Shown one piece after another: positions 26,532-35,209 of a DNA stretch of 64,000 bases. The notes beneath the pieces are model-generated. The model was not told the DNA's origin. It ran no database searches and worked only from the letters and a program-made list of their open reading frames with translations. Position numbers and translations under genes: made by a program. The stretch is from Octadecabacter arcticus 238 (GTDB lineage: Bacteria; Pseudomonadota; Alphaproteobacteria; Rhodobacterales; Rhodobacteraceae), in assembly GCF_000155735.2 (NCBI RefSeq), contig NC_020908.1:4959501-5023500 (forward strand), in the 5' to 3' direction. Each line of letters begins with the position of its first letter. Within the stretch, counting starts at the first letter, position 1.

Positions 26532-27227
26532 GCGTGCCTTTATAGCAACGGTAAATCGCGTTTTGCGCTCAACCAGTGTCACAAGGACAGAGTGTCCCTG
26601 CTTGCCGATCAAGGTATCTGCTTCCCAATCCCCAACGCGACTGCGCAGGTCGACGATTGCAGGGCGTTTCTCAATGGATACTCTATTCTTGATCTGACCG
26701 CGCCGCTCGGTACTGCCATAGCGCTTGCGCCGTTGCTTTTGACATCTCAGATGGGTGTGAAGGTCGCCACCGTTACGCTTGTCTGCATAGAGATGCTGGT
26801 AGATCCATTCTGGGCTGACGCTTGGCTCACCAATATCTTTCAGATGACCTGTAATCTGCTCGGGGCTCAATTCCTCCCGGATCATCTTTTCAATCCTAAT
26901 CCACATTACATCCGAGATACGGGTCCGGCAAATTTGTGCCTGCCGTGAGCAAGCCAGACGATGCGCCTGCTTGGGGCGATATCCGCGCAGGCCTGTGTTG
27001 CGCGTAAATTCCCGCGAAATCGTCGATTTGTTCACGCCGATCTGATCCGCAATGGCATATTGCTTCAAACCTGCTTTCTTCAACGCATAAACTTGGTTAC
27101 GCTGTCCCTCAGTGAGGCGGTGATAGGCTCGCATTTGTGTTCCTTTACTTTAGACGGTGAGAAGCACTTGGGCATCGCTGCCTCACGCATCATACCGTGG
27201 GTAAAGTTGCACTGGCGAGTTGAATTC
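26532..27227 (-). pseudogene. IS30 transposase, 5' half, inverted copy
   Basis: From ATG 27134 the minus strand encodes about the first 195 residues of the same IS30 transposase without stops, up to ERKTRFTVAIKA, then runs into the end of the first copy and read-through residues. The right IS end (ACTGGCGAGTTGAATT) is at 27211-27227. With copy 1 it forms an inverted duplication of about 670 bp per arm. Confidence 0.88.
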
Positions 27228-27276
27228 GCGCTGTGTTTTTAATTGGTATTGCCGTTTAAGCCGTTCATATAGAGCC

Positions 27277-28152
27277 ATGCTTTTCATATCTCTAAAATCA
27301 GTTTTACATCACGTCAGATACTTTCCTTTGTGGTCGGCTTTGACTGTTCTTCGATGGCGCGCCTTTGATTTGCGGTCACGTGGGTTAGGAACGACATTCG
27401 GTTTGATTCTGCGTTGGTTTCCGCCAGCAAGACGCCGGTTTGACCGTGAAGCCAAACGGGTTTTCCCGGATATGAAGCGTGGTGCGCGCGCTAAGCTTGG
27501 TCAAAAAATGGGCATGCAAATGGGGCGGACGCTCTTTGAGATCTATCACGACGCTGAGTTTCAAACCCAACACCACAAATTCAACACCTCAGGCCCTGGT
27601 CTTGTTGCACTGAAAGAGGCTCAAGCGGCTGGCAAGGGAGCGATCATTGTTTCTGGCCACTTTGGGCAATGGGAAGCTGTTCGCGCCGTGGTCAAAATGC
27701 ATGGGCTCGAAAGCGGAGCTGTGTATCGACCGAACAAGAACCGCCATTACGAACGCCGCATTCTTGGGGGGATTGAAGCAGGGGGAAAGCCAATTTTGGC
27801 AACCGGCAGCGTGGGAACCAGGGCCCTAGTGCGGCATCTGCGGGATGGCGGTATTATCTCAATCTTATTAGATGAGAAGTATTCGGAAGGTGTGCGAATA
27901 CCTTTCCTTGGGTATGATGCTCTTACGTCTCTCTCTGCGGCCCAGCTTGCACTCAAATACGACCTACCCATGATACCAGCCTATGGTATCCGCACTGAAG
28001 ACGGGAACGCGTTCAACGTGGATTTCGAAGCCCCAATCCCACACACCGACAGCATTACAATGACCCATGCTTTCAATGACAGCCTATCTGCGCGGATCAT
28101 GACTGATCCAGAACAGTGGTACTGGATGTTGAGGCGTTGGGATGGTGTGTGA
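27277..28152 (+). CDS. Lysophospholipid/lipid A acyltransferase family protein
   Basis: 291 aa from ATG 27277; a longer frame from 27220 begins inside the IS30 end and is rejected. LPLAT motif I GHFGQWEAVRAVV (the H-x4-E acyltransfer pair), motif II-like VYRPNKNRHYERRI, then GIISILLDEKYSEGVRIPFLG and C-terminal PEQWYWMLRRWDG, as in LpxL/HtrB-type enzymes. Transfers an acyl chain to a (lyso)lipid acceptor at the inner membrane. The IS30 array lies just upstream and may affect its promoter. Confidence 0.87.
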   Translation: MLFISLKSVLHHVRYFPLWSALTVLRWRAFDLRSRGLGTTFGLILRWFPPARRRFDREAKRVFPDMKRGARAKLGQKMGMQMGRTLFEIYHDAEFQTQHHKFNTSGPGLVALKEAQAAGKGAIIVSGHFGQWEAVRAVVKMHGLESGAVYRPNKNRHYERRILGGIEAGGKPILATGSVGTRALVRHLRDGGIISILLDEKYSEGVRIPFLGYDALTSLSAAQLALKYDLPMIPAYGIRTEDGNAFNVDFEAPIPHTDSITMTHAFNDSLSARIMTDPEQWYWMLRRWDGV

Positions 28153-28420
28153 CCTTGGGGTCTGATACCGGAGGGGGCAGCACCGTCAGCCCGGTATAGC
28201 TTCAGCAATCGAAACATTTGCCGCTTCGTGACGTCCAACATGTTCGCACCGTTCTGAACGCTCAGGCGTCCATCATCGACCTGCGCCAACACCTCAATGC
28301 GATTTAGCTCGCGTTCGCTCATAATCACCAGTCCCATGTCCAATCTCCCGTTGTTCATTTGAACAAGAGAGTGACATTTCTGAATTGCACAGGGGTGACA
28401 TTATCGCTTTGCAGCTACAA
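28153..28420 (-). pseudogene. ISNCY (IS1202-type) remnant
   Basis: From ATG 28322 the minus strand reads MSERELNRIEVLAQVDDGRL, SVQNGANMLDVTKRQMFRLLKLYRADG, the N-terminus of an ISNCY transposase, then loses homology against the acyltransferase stop. Its outer end (AAGAGAGTGACATTTCTG...GCTACA, about 28362-28420) adjoins the intact relative at 28426. Confidence 0.75.
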
Positions 28421-28425
28421 CTGAC

Positions 28426-29999
28426 TGTTGCAACCAAGTTAAAATGTCCGTCGTTCCGCAAAGTAGAAATGTCTCACTTGGTGGTGTGGGAGCATGGCTG
28501 GGCTGGGTGGAGACCTCACACATCGCAGCCCGGACCAGCCATGCGGGCGTGGTTATTCCGCGGCGTGTGGCGTGGCAGCCTCGGCCTTCTCCTTCGCGCG
28601 TTTAGCCAGCTTTGAATTCCAGCCGTTGTTGCGTTTGCCAGTCGGTTGATAGCGCGTCGCTTGCTTGCCGGCGCGGCGTTTTTTTGGAGCCGCTTTGTCC
28701 TGTTCGGCTTTGATGTGCTCCAGGACCGCGCTGAGATGTTTGTTCTTGGTGATGGCTGCGTGGGTCACACGCTGATCTTTATCAAAGATGGAATAGGGGA
28801 TGGAGACACCTTTCCAGCGGACCTCAAATCGCCCATCCGGGAAGGCAAACGTGTCCACATATTTGCCCGGCAACCCGCGCGTCATCTCATTCTCGGCAAG
28901 GATGATGCGTTGGCGTTCATAGGAGAACGCAAGTTGAGCCCCAACAAGCCGTTCGTCTTGGAGCGCGAACACATCTCGCAATCGATCGGGCTCGATGTTC
29001 ATCGGCCGATGCAAGTTGTCGGCACGGCGCGGGACCTTTGCGAACTTGGCGTTATAGCTCTCGGTGAAGCTGGGCAGAAACGCATTAGCGGCGTCCATAT
29101 CCGAGATGCCTGCAAGCCTGAGCTCTTTGACCAAACGGTCCTGTAATGTGCGATTGGCGCGCTCGACGCGGCCTTTGGCCTGAGAGCTGTTTGCACAGAG
29201 AATCTCGACGTTTAGCGCGTTTAAAGCCCGACCGAATTGCGTCATCCCGTGCCCGGATTTGGCGGACTGGTTGGCGACGCGGAACACCGTTTGCTTGTCA
29301 GAATAGAACGCAACCGGCCGGCCATGTGCTGCCAGATACAAATCGAGCGCCTCAAAGTAACTGAACGTGCTCTCAGACGTCACAAACCTCAGCTGCATCA
29401 AAGTGCTGGTCGCATCATCGATGAAGACGAGCAGGGTGCATCGCGGACCACGATCCTCAAACCAATGGTGATCAGATCCATCGATCTGGATCAGTTCGCC
29501 GAAGCATTCCCGACGCAAACGAGGCTGATGGAACGTGCGGCGCTGTTTGCGGCTCAACCAGATCCCAGCGTCCTGCATCCACTTGCGCAGCGTCTCACGC
29601 GAAACCTTCAGGCCATGATCTTCTGCCAGCTTCTCAGCCGCAAACGTCGGGCCAAAGTCGATGTAGTTCTCGCGGACCAGTGTCACCGCAAACTCACTCA
29701 CCGCAGGGTCGATCCGGTTGTTCGATCTTCGGCCGCGCGCTTTGTGGCGGATCGCAGCGGGACCATCGGTCTGGAAATCCTTCAGCAATCGATGCACTTG
29801 TCGTCGGCTCAGTCCAAGCACGTTGGCCGCAGTCACAGCCGTCATCCGGCCTTGTGTCACTTGGCTCAATACTTCAATGCGGTTCAGCTTGCGTTCGCTC
29901 ATAATCACCAGTCCCACAGCCACACTCCAATCCTGCTTCAACAGGGAAGTGTGCCATTTCTACTTTGCAGATGTGGGACATTCTAACTTTGCGAGTACA
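28426..29999 (-). mobile_element. Complete ISNCY-family element with 5-bp TSD
   Basis: TGT...ACA termini with related subterminal repeats (AAGTTAAAATGTCC and CAAAGTAGAAATG at the left; their inverses at the right), flanked by CTGAC at 28421-28425 and 30000-30004. 1574 bp, one intact transposase gene. It landed immediately next to a relative's end. Confidence 0.9.
28553..29902 (-). CDS. ISNCY/IS1202-type transposase
   Basis: 449 aa from ATG 29902 (MSERKLNRIEVLSQVTQGRM). HTH: VTAANVLGLSRRQVHRLLKDFQ. DDE integrase core: LIQIDGSDHHWFEDRG (D), PVAFYSDKQTVFRV (D), SSQAKGRVERANRTLQDRLVKELR (E). Lysine-rich C-terminal tail. Intact, with clean ends and TSD, so probably active. Confidence 0.92.
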   Translation of the reverse strand: MSERKLNRIEVLSQVTQGRMTAVTAANVLGLSRRQVHRLLKDFQTDGPAAIRHKARGRRSNNRIDPAVSEFAVTLVRENYIDFGPTFAAEKLAEDHGLKVSRETLRKWMQDAGIWLSRKQRRTFHQPRLRRECFGELIQIDGSDHHWFEDRGPRCTLLVFIDDATSTLMQLRFVTSESTFSYFEALDLYLAAHGRPVAFYSDKQTVFRVANQSAKSGHGMTQFGRALNALNVEILCANSSQAKGRVERANRTLQDRLVKELRLAGISDMDAANAFLPSFTESYNAKFAKVPRRADNLHRPMNIEPDRLRDVFALQDERLVGAQLAFSYERQRIILAENEMTRGLPGKYVDTFAFPDGRFEVRWKGVSIPYSIFDKDQRVTHAAITKNKHLSAVLEHIKAEQDKAAPKKRRAGKQATRYQPTGKRNNGWNSKLAKRAKEKAEAATPHAAE

Positions 30000-30054
30000 C
30001 TGACTTATCGCATAATAGTAGTTATGTTAAATATAGCAGAGTCACTGACCTTTG

Positions 30055-30387
30055 TCAGAGGTTTGCGTCAATCCATTTTGACATCATCTCACGATCTCGG
30101 AAACATTCCTGTGGCACTTCACGCCGTTTCATTCGCGCAATCCGCTCAGCAAAACCAACCTGCTTTGATGTTGGATAGTTTGAAAATTGACCAGTTGGCT
30201 TCGCGATTTTGTGCGTATCAATCCAACGGGAAAGCGCATAGCGATTCTGCTGAACTTCCCAAGGAAGAACAACGCCAGAGCGTGTAGCGATTTGCCGCGC
30301 ATAGGCCATCTGTTTTTCGGTAACTGGGGCCTGATGGTAGTCGTTATACGGCGCCGACGCGGCAGCCGTTTGTTGGATAGCACTCAT
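30055..30387 (-). CDS. Hypothetical protein with a duplicated 35-40-residue motif
   Basis: 110 aa. Two copies of one motif: TEKQMAYARQIATRSGVVLP, WEVQQNRYALSRWID (about residues 23-57) and TSKQVGFAERIARMKRREVP, QECFRDREMMSKWID (about 73-107). Pattern: T/S-x-KQ-x3-A-x2-IA...P-x-E-x3-R-x2-SxWID. I have seen this pattern in small proteins and topoisomerase tails of Rhodobacterales mobile DNA, but it has no assigned function. A purine-rich site and start at 30387 look acceptable. Confidence 0.65.
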   Translation of the reverse strand: MSAIQQTAAASAPYNDYHQAPVTEKQMAYARQIATRSGVVLPWEVQQNRYALSRWIDTHKIAKPTGQFSNYPTSKQVGFAERIARMKRREVPQECFRDREMMSKWIDANL

Positions 30388-30524
30388 GGGAATTTCTCCT
30401 CACTTTAGTTTCTATTGAAGGTAGAACATTTAGAGGAGCAAATCAATATGTTGTATATGAAATCTATAGCATCACATTATCTGGTGCGTGACGTATTATT
30501 CTACGTCGATCTCAGTGCGTAGTT

Positions 30525-30776
30525 GGGGTCGATTCTGGTAAAGAGCAGAATGACACCTTAACGCATTTTCAAAGATCCGAACGGATACTTATTGCTACGG
30601 AAAGTCAATCGCTTGTGAGTTTTGCTTTGTCCTATTTGATGGAGTGTCTGTTTTGGACAATTTCTGGCTCAACAAAAACAACGGCTTACTGGTTAAAAAA
30701 ATCCAATAGGTTCAACTGGTACACCGAGTAGTAATTTTCTTAGGGTGTCATTCTGCCCCCTACCAGAATCGACCCC
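30525..30776. mobile_element. Tn3-derived miniature element (252 bp)
   Basis: Both ends begin GGGGTCGATTCTGGTA and continue to CAGAATGACACC; the right end is a full 38-bp Tn3-type repeat closing with CTAAG. Start GGGG, 38-bp length and TAAG closing match Tn3-family IRs (Tn5393-like pattern GGGGTCG...GGGGGC.GAAT). No transposase inside. The flanks show no 5-bp duplication. This is a TIME-type non-autonomous element. Confidence 0.72.
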
Positions 30777-31008
30777 TCACCTCGGAGAAGGTCGAACCCC
30801 GAGGGCGCGTCTATCGAGTTAGAAACACCAATGTGTGATTTCACGGTGACTCAGCTTGTTTCAAGCATCTCTGTTTCTTGCAGAATCCTACAGTATGCGG
30901 ATGCTGGCCGTTGAGGTTTCGCCTGTATGATACCTCAACTGCTCAAGGTGGTGCTGTCCGCACCGCTTTACCTGTCTCAGACTGTGCCAGCCTCGCGCTG
31001 GCCCTTTT
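30777..31008. other. Short stretch between the miniature element and a phage-like block
   Basis: No gene recognised. The segment at 30780-30830 (read on minus: ...RPRGSTFSEV...) may be the tail of an eroded mobile-element gene. Confidence 0.3.
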
Positions 31009-31362
31009 TTATTTGCCTGCTTTCAGGGCGGCGGTAATTTGGGCACGCGTCATGCCAAACTGCCGTGACAACGCTGCTGGCTTCACCCCCGCTTGGATAG
31101 ACGATCGGATCAAGCTGATCTGCGATCCGGTCAATTGCGACAGGACAGGATCTGGTGCGTTTTTGCGTGGCGGCTGATTTTTCTCCTTCGCTGCTGTAAG
31201 CCCGCGGCTCCCCATTTCGACAGCCAATGCCTCTGTCAAACGCATAATGTCATGCTCAGGCAAATGTTTTAACGATGCCGCAAGATTATGCGGCAGGACA
31301 GTGCGTAGCACCTCGCCCCCACCCGTTGACCGGCGCGCGTTATGATCTTTTTGACGACTCAT
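31009..31362 (-). CDS. Hypothetical protein with C-terminal helix-turn-helix
   Basis: 117 aa from ATG 31362 (MSRQKDHNARRSTGG); an upstream extension to 31557 overlaps another gene and is rejected. Middle: VLPHNLAASLKHLPEHDIMRLTEALAVEM. C-terminus: LTGSQISLIRSSIQAGVKPAALSRQFGMTRAQITAALKAG, a resolvase-type HTH. It follows a DUF7220-like membrane protein and a DNA methyltransferase remnant, the sort of set seen in prophages and plasmids. Confidence 0.6.
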   Translation of the reverse strand: MSRQKDHNARRSTGGGEVLRTVLPHNLAASLKHLPEHDIMRLTEALAVEMGSRGLTAAKEKNQPPRKNAPDPVLSQLTGSQISLIRSSIQAGVKPAALSRQFGMTRAQITAALKAGK

Positions 31363-31366
31363 GCAG

Positions 31367-31600
31367 TCATGTATCGCCCCCCGGCAATCCTTTGCCAAGC
31401 CGCACGAACAAGCGCCGCAGCAGGTAACCCCTTGCCAAAGACACTCCGACGAAGGCGACACCGATCGCCAGATGTGCGTCCAGCGTAGCCTCGATGCCAA
31501 ACCATGGAAACACAGCAATCTGGGTGACGATGGCGAGGATATAGCCCACGGTGACATTGGTGGCGGCTTCTACAAGAGACATCATGCGCGACTGGGTCAT
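31367..31600 (-). CDS. Small membrane protein, DUF7220-like
   Basis: 77 aa. MTQSRMMSLVEAATNVTVGYILAIVTQIAVFPWFG, then HLAIGVAFVGVSLARGYLLRRLFVRL: two membrane segments separated by a short loop. I recognise this pattern from phage- and plasmid-borne small proteins. Overlaps the upstream methyltransferase stop by 4 bases, so they were co-translated. Confidence 0.65.
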   Translation of the reverse strand: MTQSRMMSLVEAATNVTVGYILAIVTQIAVFPWFGIEATLDAHLAIGVAFVGVSLARGYLLRRLFVRLGKGLPGGDT

Positions 31601-31930
31601 GCCGCGTCACTCGGGCTTTTACGCTCAGCTTTCAGATCCGCGAACGCCCTCCCATCACCATCAAGCACTGCCGATTGCCCCGAGAAAGCAGGCCAACGTT
31701 CAACAGCAACATCTACATACGCCGGGTTCAACTCGATCCCGTAGCACACGCGGCCTGTGGTCTCGGCCGCGATCAGCGTGGTGCCAGACCCCATGAACGG
31801 CTCATAGACCGCCTGCCCAGGGCTGGAATTGTTAAGGATGGGCCGACGCATGTATTCCACTGGTTTCTGCGTCCCGTGTATCGTCTTGGCATCCCGATCC
31901 TTGCTCGGGATTTACCACAGCGTCGTCTGC
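31597..31930 (-). pseudogene. Site-specific DNA methyltransferase C-terminal remnant
   Basis: In frame: QTTLW, TAA, IPSKDRDAKTIHGTQKPVEY, MRRPILNNSSPGQAVYEPFM, GSGTTLIAAETTGRVCYGIE, LNPAYVDVAVERW. HGTQKP and EPFMGSGTT (SAM-binding FxGxG) define N4/N6 DNA methyltransferases. The TAA replaces what is normally a sense codon after TLW, and the catalytic (D/S)PPY part upstream is missing, so the enzyme is dead. Confidence 0.78.
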
Positions 31931-32223
31931 AGCCTGCGCTATACTCGACCGCACGCACGGTCGGCCACGCGCGTCACCGTTGCATGGGCTTTCTGGCGGA
32001 TTGAATGAGCTATTGTCACCCTGACACCCAGGGGCCGGACATTTAAAGCGTAGCATCACGGTCTGCGCGTTTTGACATTCCCGAAGTCGATGTGGCCTAT
32101 AAAAGAGCGCGCGTCTCAGCTCAATGAAGGCCAAAAAAGGATTCCGAAACGCAGACACAAACGGTCGTTTCTGGAAGGTCTGCGGCACGGTTTGATGAAG
32201 CATTATCGATGTTAAAGTCAAAA

Positions 32224-32673
32224 CTATATTTTGGGCTCGATGAGATGACGTGGGCCGGTTCCAGACGAACGAGCGCGATCCTGAGGATTATAGAGCTCAC
32301 ATTTTTTTAGCGAAAGACAGCCGCAGCCAATGCATCCATCCAGGGTGTCTCTTAGTCGCTGTGCTTTGGTAATGCGTGCATCGAGATCCTTGCGAAACTT
32401 AGCTGACATTCGCGTCCAATCCGCACGCGAGGGTGCACGCCGTTCTGGTAAGGTCTGCATTAGGACACCAAGGTCACTCAAAGAAACACCTAACTCTTGG
32501 GCTATCATCACAAAGCTGAGTTTGCGAATGTCCGAGCGGTCATAACGCCGGTGGCCTGACGCGTTTTTGAGCGGGGCAACTAGCCCATGAGTTTCATAAA
32601 ATCGGATGGCTGATACCGCCAAACCGGTGCGATCGGCCACGGCCCCTATCGTCAAACCTTGTGAAATAGGCAC
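32224..32673 (-). CDS. soxR: Redox-sensitive MerR-family activator SoxR
   Basis: 149 aa. MerR HTH: LTIGAVADRTGLAVSAIRFYETHGLV and GHRRYDRSDIRKLSFVMIAQELGVSLSDL; dimerisation helix; then DGCIGCGCLSLKKCELYN, the C-x2-C-x-C-x5-C cysteines that bind the [2Fe-2S] sensor cluster of SoxR. It responds to redox-cycling compounds or nitric oxide by twisting an over-long promoter. Divergent from a VOC-family gene; a SoxR box lies between them. Confidence 0.93.
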   Translation of the reverse strand: MPISQGLTIGAVADRTGLAVSAIRFYETHGLVAPLKNASGHRRYDRSDIRKLSFVMIAQELGVSLSDLGVLMQTLPERRAPSRADWTRMSAKFRKDLDARITKAQRLRDTLDGCIGCGCLSLKKCELYNPQDRARSSGTGPRHLIEPKI

Positions 32674-32687
32674 GGCAAAGAAACCTC

Positions 32688-32718
32688 TTGATCTAAAGTT
32701 AACTTGAGGAGTTACACC
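32688..32718 (+). promoter_or_regulatory. SoxR box in a MerR-type promoter
   Basis: TCTAAAGTTAACTTGAGG (32692-32709) matches the enteric SoxR site CCTCAAGTTAACTTGAGG at 16 of 18 positions. A candidate -35 TTGATC (32688-32693) and -10 TACACC (32713-32718) are 19 bp apart, the unusual spacing of MerR-type promoters. Read toward the VOC gene at 32751; the soxR promoter may overlap it. Confidence 0.8.
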
Positions 32719-32750
32719 ATGAAGTAGAGATATTTACAAAGGATAAAATC

Positions 32751-33128
32751 ATGGCTGAGCTTAAACATCTTAACATAACAGTAAAAGACACCGCAGCCAC
32801 CGCAGAAATGTTATGTGATCTGTTTGGATGGAAAATACGCTGGGAAGGCGCTTCAATCTTTGATGGGCATTCCGTGCATGTCGGAAGTCCGACCACCTAT
32901 CTGGCACTTTATTCACCACCCACTGATACAGATACTGCTGCCGAGAGCTATCACAGACGCGCAGGTCTGAACCATGTTGGTATTACTGTCGATGATCTGG
33001 ACGCAACAGAGGCCAAAGTCAAAGGGCACGGATATGTGCCCAACAGTCACCAAAACTACGAACCTGGCAGGCGGTTCTATTTTGATGATGAGAATGGGAT
33101 CGAGTTCGAGGTAGTATCTTACTCTTGA
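32751..33128 (+). CDS. VOC/glyoxalase-superfamily protein, likely SoxR target
   Basis: 125 aa, two beta-alpha-beta-beta-beta halves: LKHLNITVKDTAATAEMLCDLFGWKIRWEG and RAGLNHVGITVDDLDATEAKVKGHGYVP, ending RRFYFDDENGIEFEVVSYS. Metal ligand candidates H6-equivalent (KHLNI), H (NHVGI) and E (IEFEV). Such proteins include glyoxalase I-like enzymes and antibiotic/redox-drug binders. The SoxR box upstream suggests a role in disposing of redox-active compounds (inference). Confidence 0.88.
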   Translation: MAELKHLNITVKDTAATAEMLCDLFGWKIRWEGASIFDGHSVHVGSPTTYLALYSPPTDTDTAAESYHRRAGLNHVGITVDDLDATEAKVKGHGYVPNSHQNYEPGRRFYFDDENGIEFEVVSYS

Positions 33129-33301
33129 GTTTCGTGGGCAGATGATAATCTTATAACGGGAGGTGAGGGCCATCGTCGTTTTACGCAACGGCTATTTTAG
33201 AGCCTTCCAAAAACGCTCCAGACTGTGTGAAAACAATCGAGTGCTCTACAAAGCGCCACAAACCCCATTCAAAACCCAACAGGTTGTTGAACGTTTTTGG
33301 C

Positions 33302-33592
33302 TTACGGTATCTCGCGCTGACTGGCCTTGTTGTAGACATCGTTACGATCACGCCGTCCAACTGCGACGACGACGATCAATATTTCCGCATCTTTGACCTC
33401 GTACACCAGTCGACAGCCAACGCCGCGCAGTTTGACTTTGTAGCGGTCTTTCCCGCCGGAAAGCTTCGCCGATGGAATGCGAGGTTGCTCGCACCGCTCA
33501 ACAAGCTTCTTTTTGAACCGAGACTGGGTGGTCTTGTCGAGTTTGCGCCATTCCTTCAGCGCAGCTTCAATAAAACCGAGATCAAAGCTCAT
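33302..33592 (-). CDS. relE: RelE-family toxin
   Basis: 96 aa. LGFIEAALKEWRKLDKTTQSRFKKKLVER and KLSGGKDRYKVKLRGVGCRLVYEVKDAEILIVVVAVGRRDRNDVY are the RelE/YoeB-type ribonuclease fold with the basic YKVKLR..CRLVY strand. Cleaves mRNA on the ribosome. Overlaps its antitoxin gene by 11 bases. Confidence 0.88.
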   Translation of the reverse strand: MSFDLGFIEAALKEWRKLDKTTQSRFKKKLVERCEQPRIPSAKLSGGKDRYKVKLRGVGCRLVYEVKDAEILIVVVAVGRRDRNDVYNKASQREIP

Positions 33593-33830
33593 CCAGCGTC
33601 ACCCTTACGATAGGATCGCCTTGGCGTGCATCCGCTATCGCGTTCAGCTCGATGTCCTCAAGCCGATCCATCATGTCCTCATACGCCGCAGCAGGCACGC
33701 AGTAGAAAGCGGGTTCGTTTCGATTGAGAATCGCTACGGCCGCACCTTCCCCTGCTGCAACTGTGCCCATGGGGTTTTTCTTAAGCTCCGAGATACTCGC
33801 AGCGATGTCCGCCATCACATTGTAGGTCAT
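33582..33830 (-). CDS. RelB/Phd-type antitoxin
   Basis: 82 aa. MADIAASISELKKNPMGTVAAGEGAAVAILNRNEPAFYCVPAAAYEDMMDRLED is a Phd/YefM DNA-binding domain; the C-terminal ELNAIADARQGDPIVRVTLDEL would wrap the toxin. First gene of the operon, with the toxin gene overlapping downstream. Expected to repress its own promoter. Confidence 0.85.
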   Translation of the reverse strand: MTYNVMADIAASISELKKNPMGTVAAGEGAAVAILNRNEPAFYCVPAAAYEDMMDRLEDIELNAIADARQGDPIVRVTLDEL

Positions 33831-33990
33831 AGGTCCTCCGGTATATCCTTAAGCGCTTTTAATAGCACTCCTAAAGGCACAAATAAAGATGTCTTTTGAG
33901 GTTCTCAATGTGAGATTAAATGTTTTGAGCGAGGCTTGAGCACGCCTGCCGGTGTAGCCACATCCGCCACCCGCAGCCGTACCAGATCCG

Positions 33991-35209
33991 CAGGGGAATC
34001 GCGTTTGGAACTGAGTGAGTAAAGGATTGCTCTTGCAGGTGATGGCGGGATGGATTCTGGATGGGTGGTTGTTCTCATCGGGTGCTCATCGCCATGCATA
34101 TTTTTCTATCCGCCTTCGACGAAGTTCCTGATCCGCGCGCCAGTAACGTGCGCCACGACCTTGGTGAACTGCTCGTTATCGCCTTCGTGTCGGTCTTATG
34201 TGGATCGACCTCCTGCGCCGAGATGGCCGCATTTGGCCGTGCAAAAGAGAGCTTTTTCAGGAACTTCCTGAAACTCAAGCATGCCATTCCATCGCATGAT
34301 ACCTTCTCGGAGGTCTTCCGGATCATCGACCCGAAGGCACTCGATGCGGCCTTCAGTAAGGTACTTGCCGATGTGACCAAGCTCCTCAAAGACGGTGATA
34401 TCATCGCGATTGACGGCAAAGCGTTACGGGGTGCGCGCGACCCGAGCGAAAGCGCACGGACCCGCATGATGTCTCAGCCTATGCCTCGCGGCTGCGCCTG
34501 ACGTTGGCGACAGTACCTGCCGACTGAGGCACAGAACTCAGCGCGGCCATAGAGGCGCTTGGGTTGATCGATCTGCGGGGCAAGGTGGTCACCGGTGATG
34601 CATTACATTGCAACCGCCGCACGGTTGCCGCAATCAACGCAGGCGGCGGTGATTGGTGCCTCGCCCTCAAGGGTAACCAGGAATCCCTGTTGTCTGACGC
34701 CCGTGGATGTTTCAGCAAGGGGCACAAAAGCGATCCAACAGCCGTTACGGAAAATACCGGCCATGGAAGAAAAGAAACCCGTAAGGCGGTTGTGGTATCG
34801 GCTAAGGCATTGGCAGAATACCACGAATTCCCTGGCCTCAAGGGGTTCGGTCGCATCGAGGCGACCAGAGAGACGGGCGGAAAGGTGACCTCAGAGACCC
34901 GCTACTTCGCGCTGTCTTGGGTTCCCACACCTGAGGTGCTGTTGGCCGCTGTCCGCGACCATTGGGCCATCGAAAATGCCCTTCATTGGCAGTTGGATGT
35001 GTCTTTCCGCGAGGACGCCGCACGCAATCGGAAAGACAACGGTCCCGGCAACATCGCCGTTCTACGTCGCCGCGCACTCGACGTCCTCCGGCGTGACACA
35101 TCCAAGGGCTCTCTCTCCATAAAAATCAAACGTGCAGGCTGGGACACCACCTTCTTACGCAGCATTCTCAGTGACTTGGCAACAACATGAGCCAAACGCG
35201 ATTGCCCTG
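33991..35209 (+). mobile_element. ISAs1-family element with 10-bp TSD
   Basis: Inverted ends CAGGGGAATCGCGTTTGG and (right, inverted) CAGGGCAATCGCGTTTGG, flanked by ACCAGATCCG at 33981-33990 and 35210-35219. 1219 bp. The boundaries are exact because the host integrase frame closes when it is removed. Confidence 0.93.
34094..35190 (+). pseudogene. ISAs1-family transposase, frameshift plus stop
   Basis: N-terminal half: MHIFLSAFDEVPDPRASNVR, HDLGELLVIAFVSVLCGSTS and DIIAIDGKALRGARD. One base is lost near 34466, then the frame continues SAYASRLRLTLATVPAD, TGA, and IEALGLIDLRGKVVTGDALH, CNRRTVAAI...DWCLALKGNQ...RDHWAIENALHWQLDVSFRED. Two lesions in an otherwise full-length ISAs1 DDE transposase. 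Confidence 0.9.

Noticed and set aside
27220..27276. Upstream start of the acyltransferase
   Set aside because: The first 19 codons begin inside the IS30 terminal repeat; ATG 27277 is preferred.
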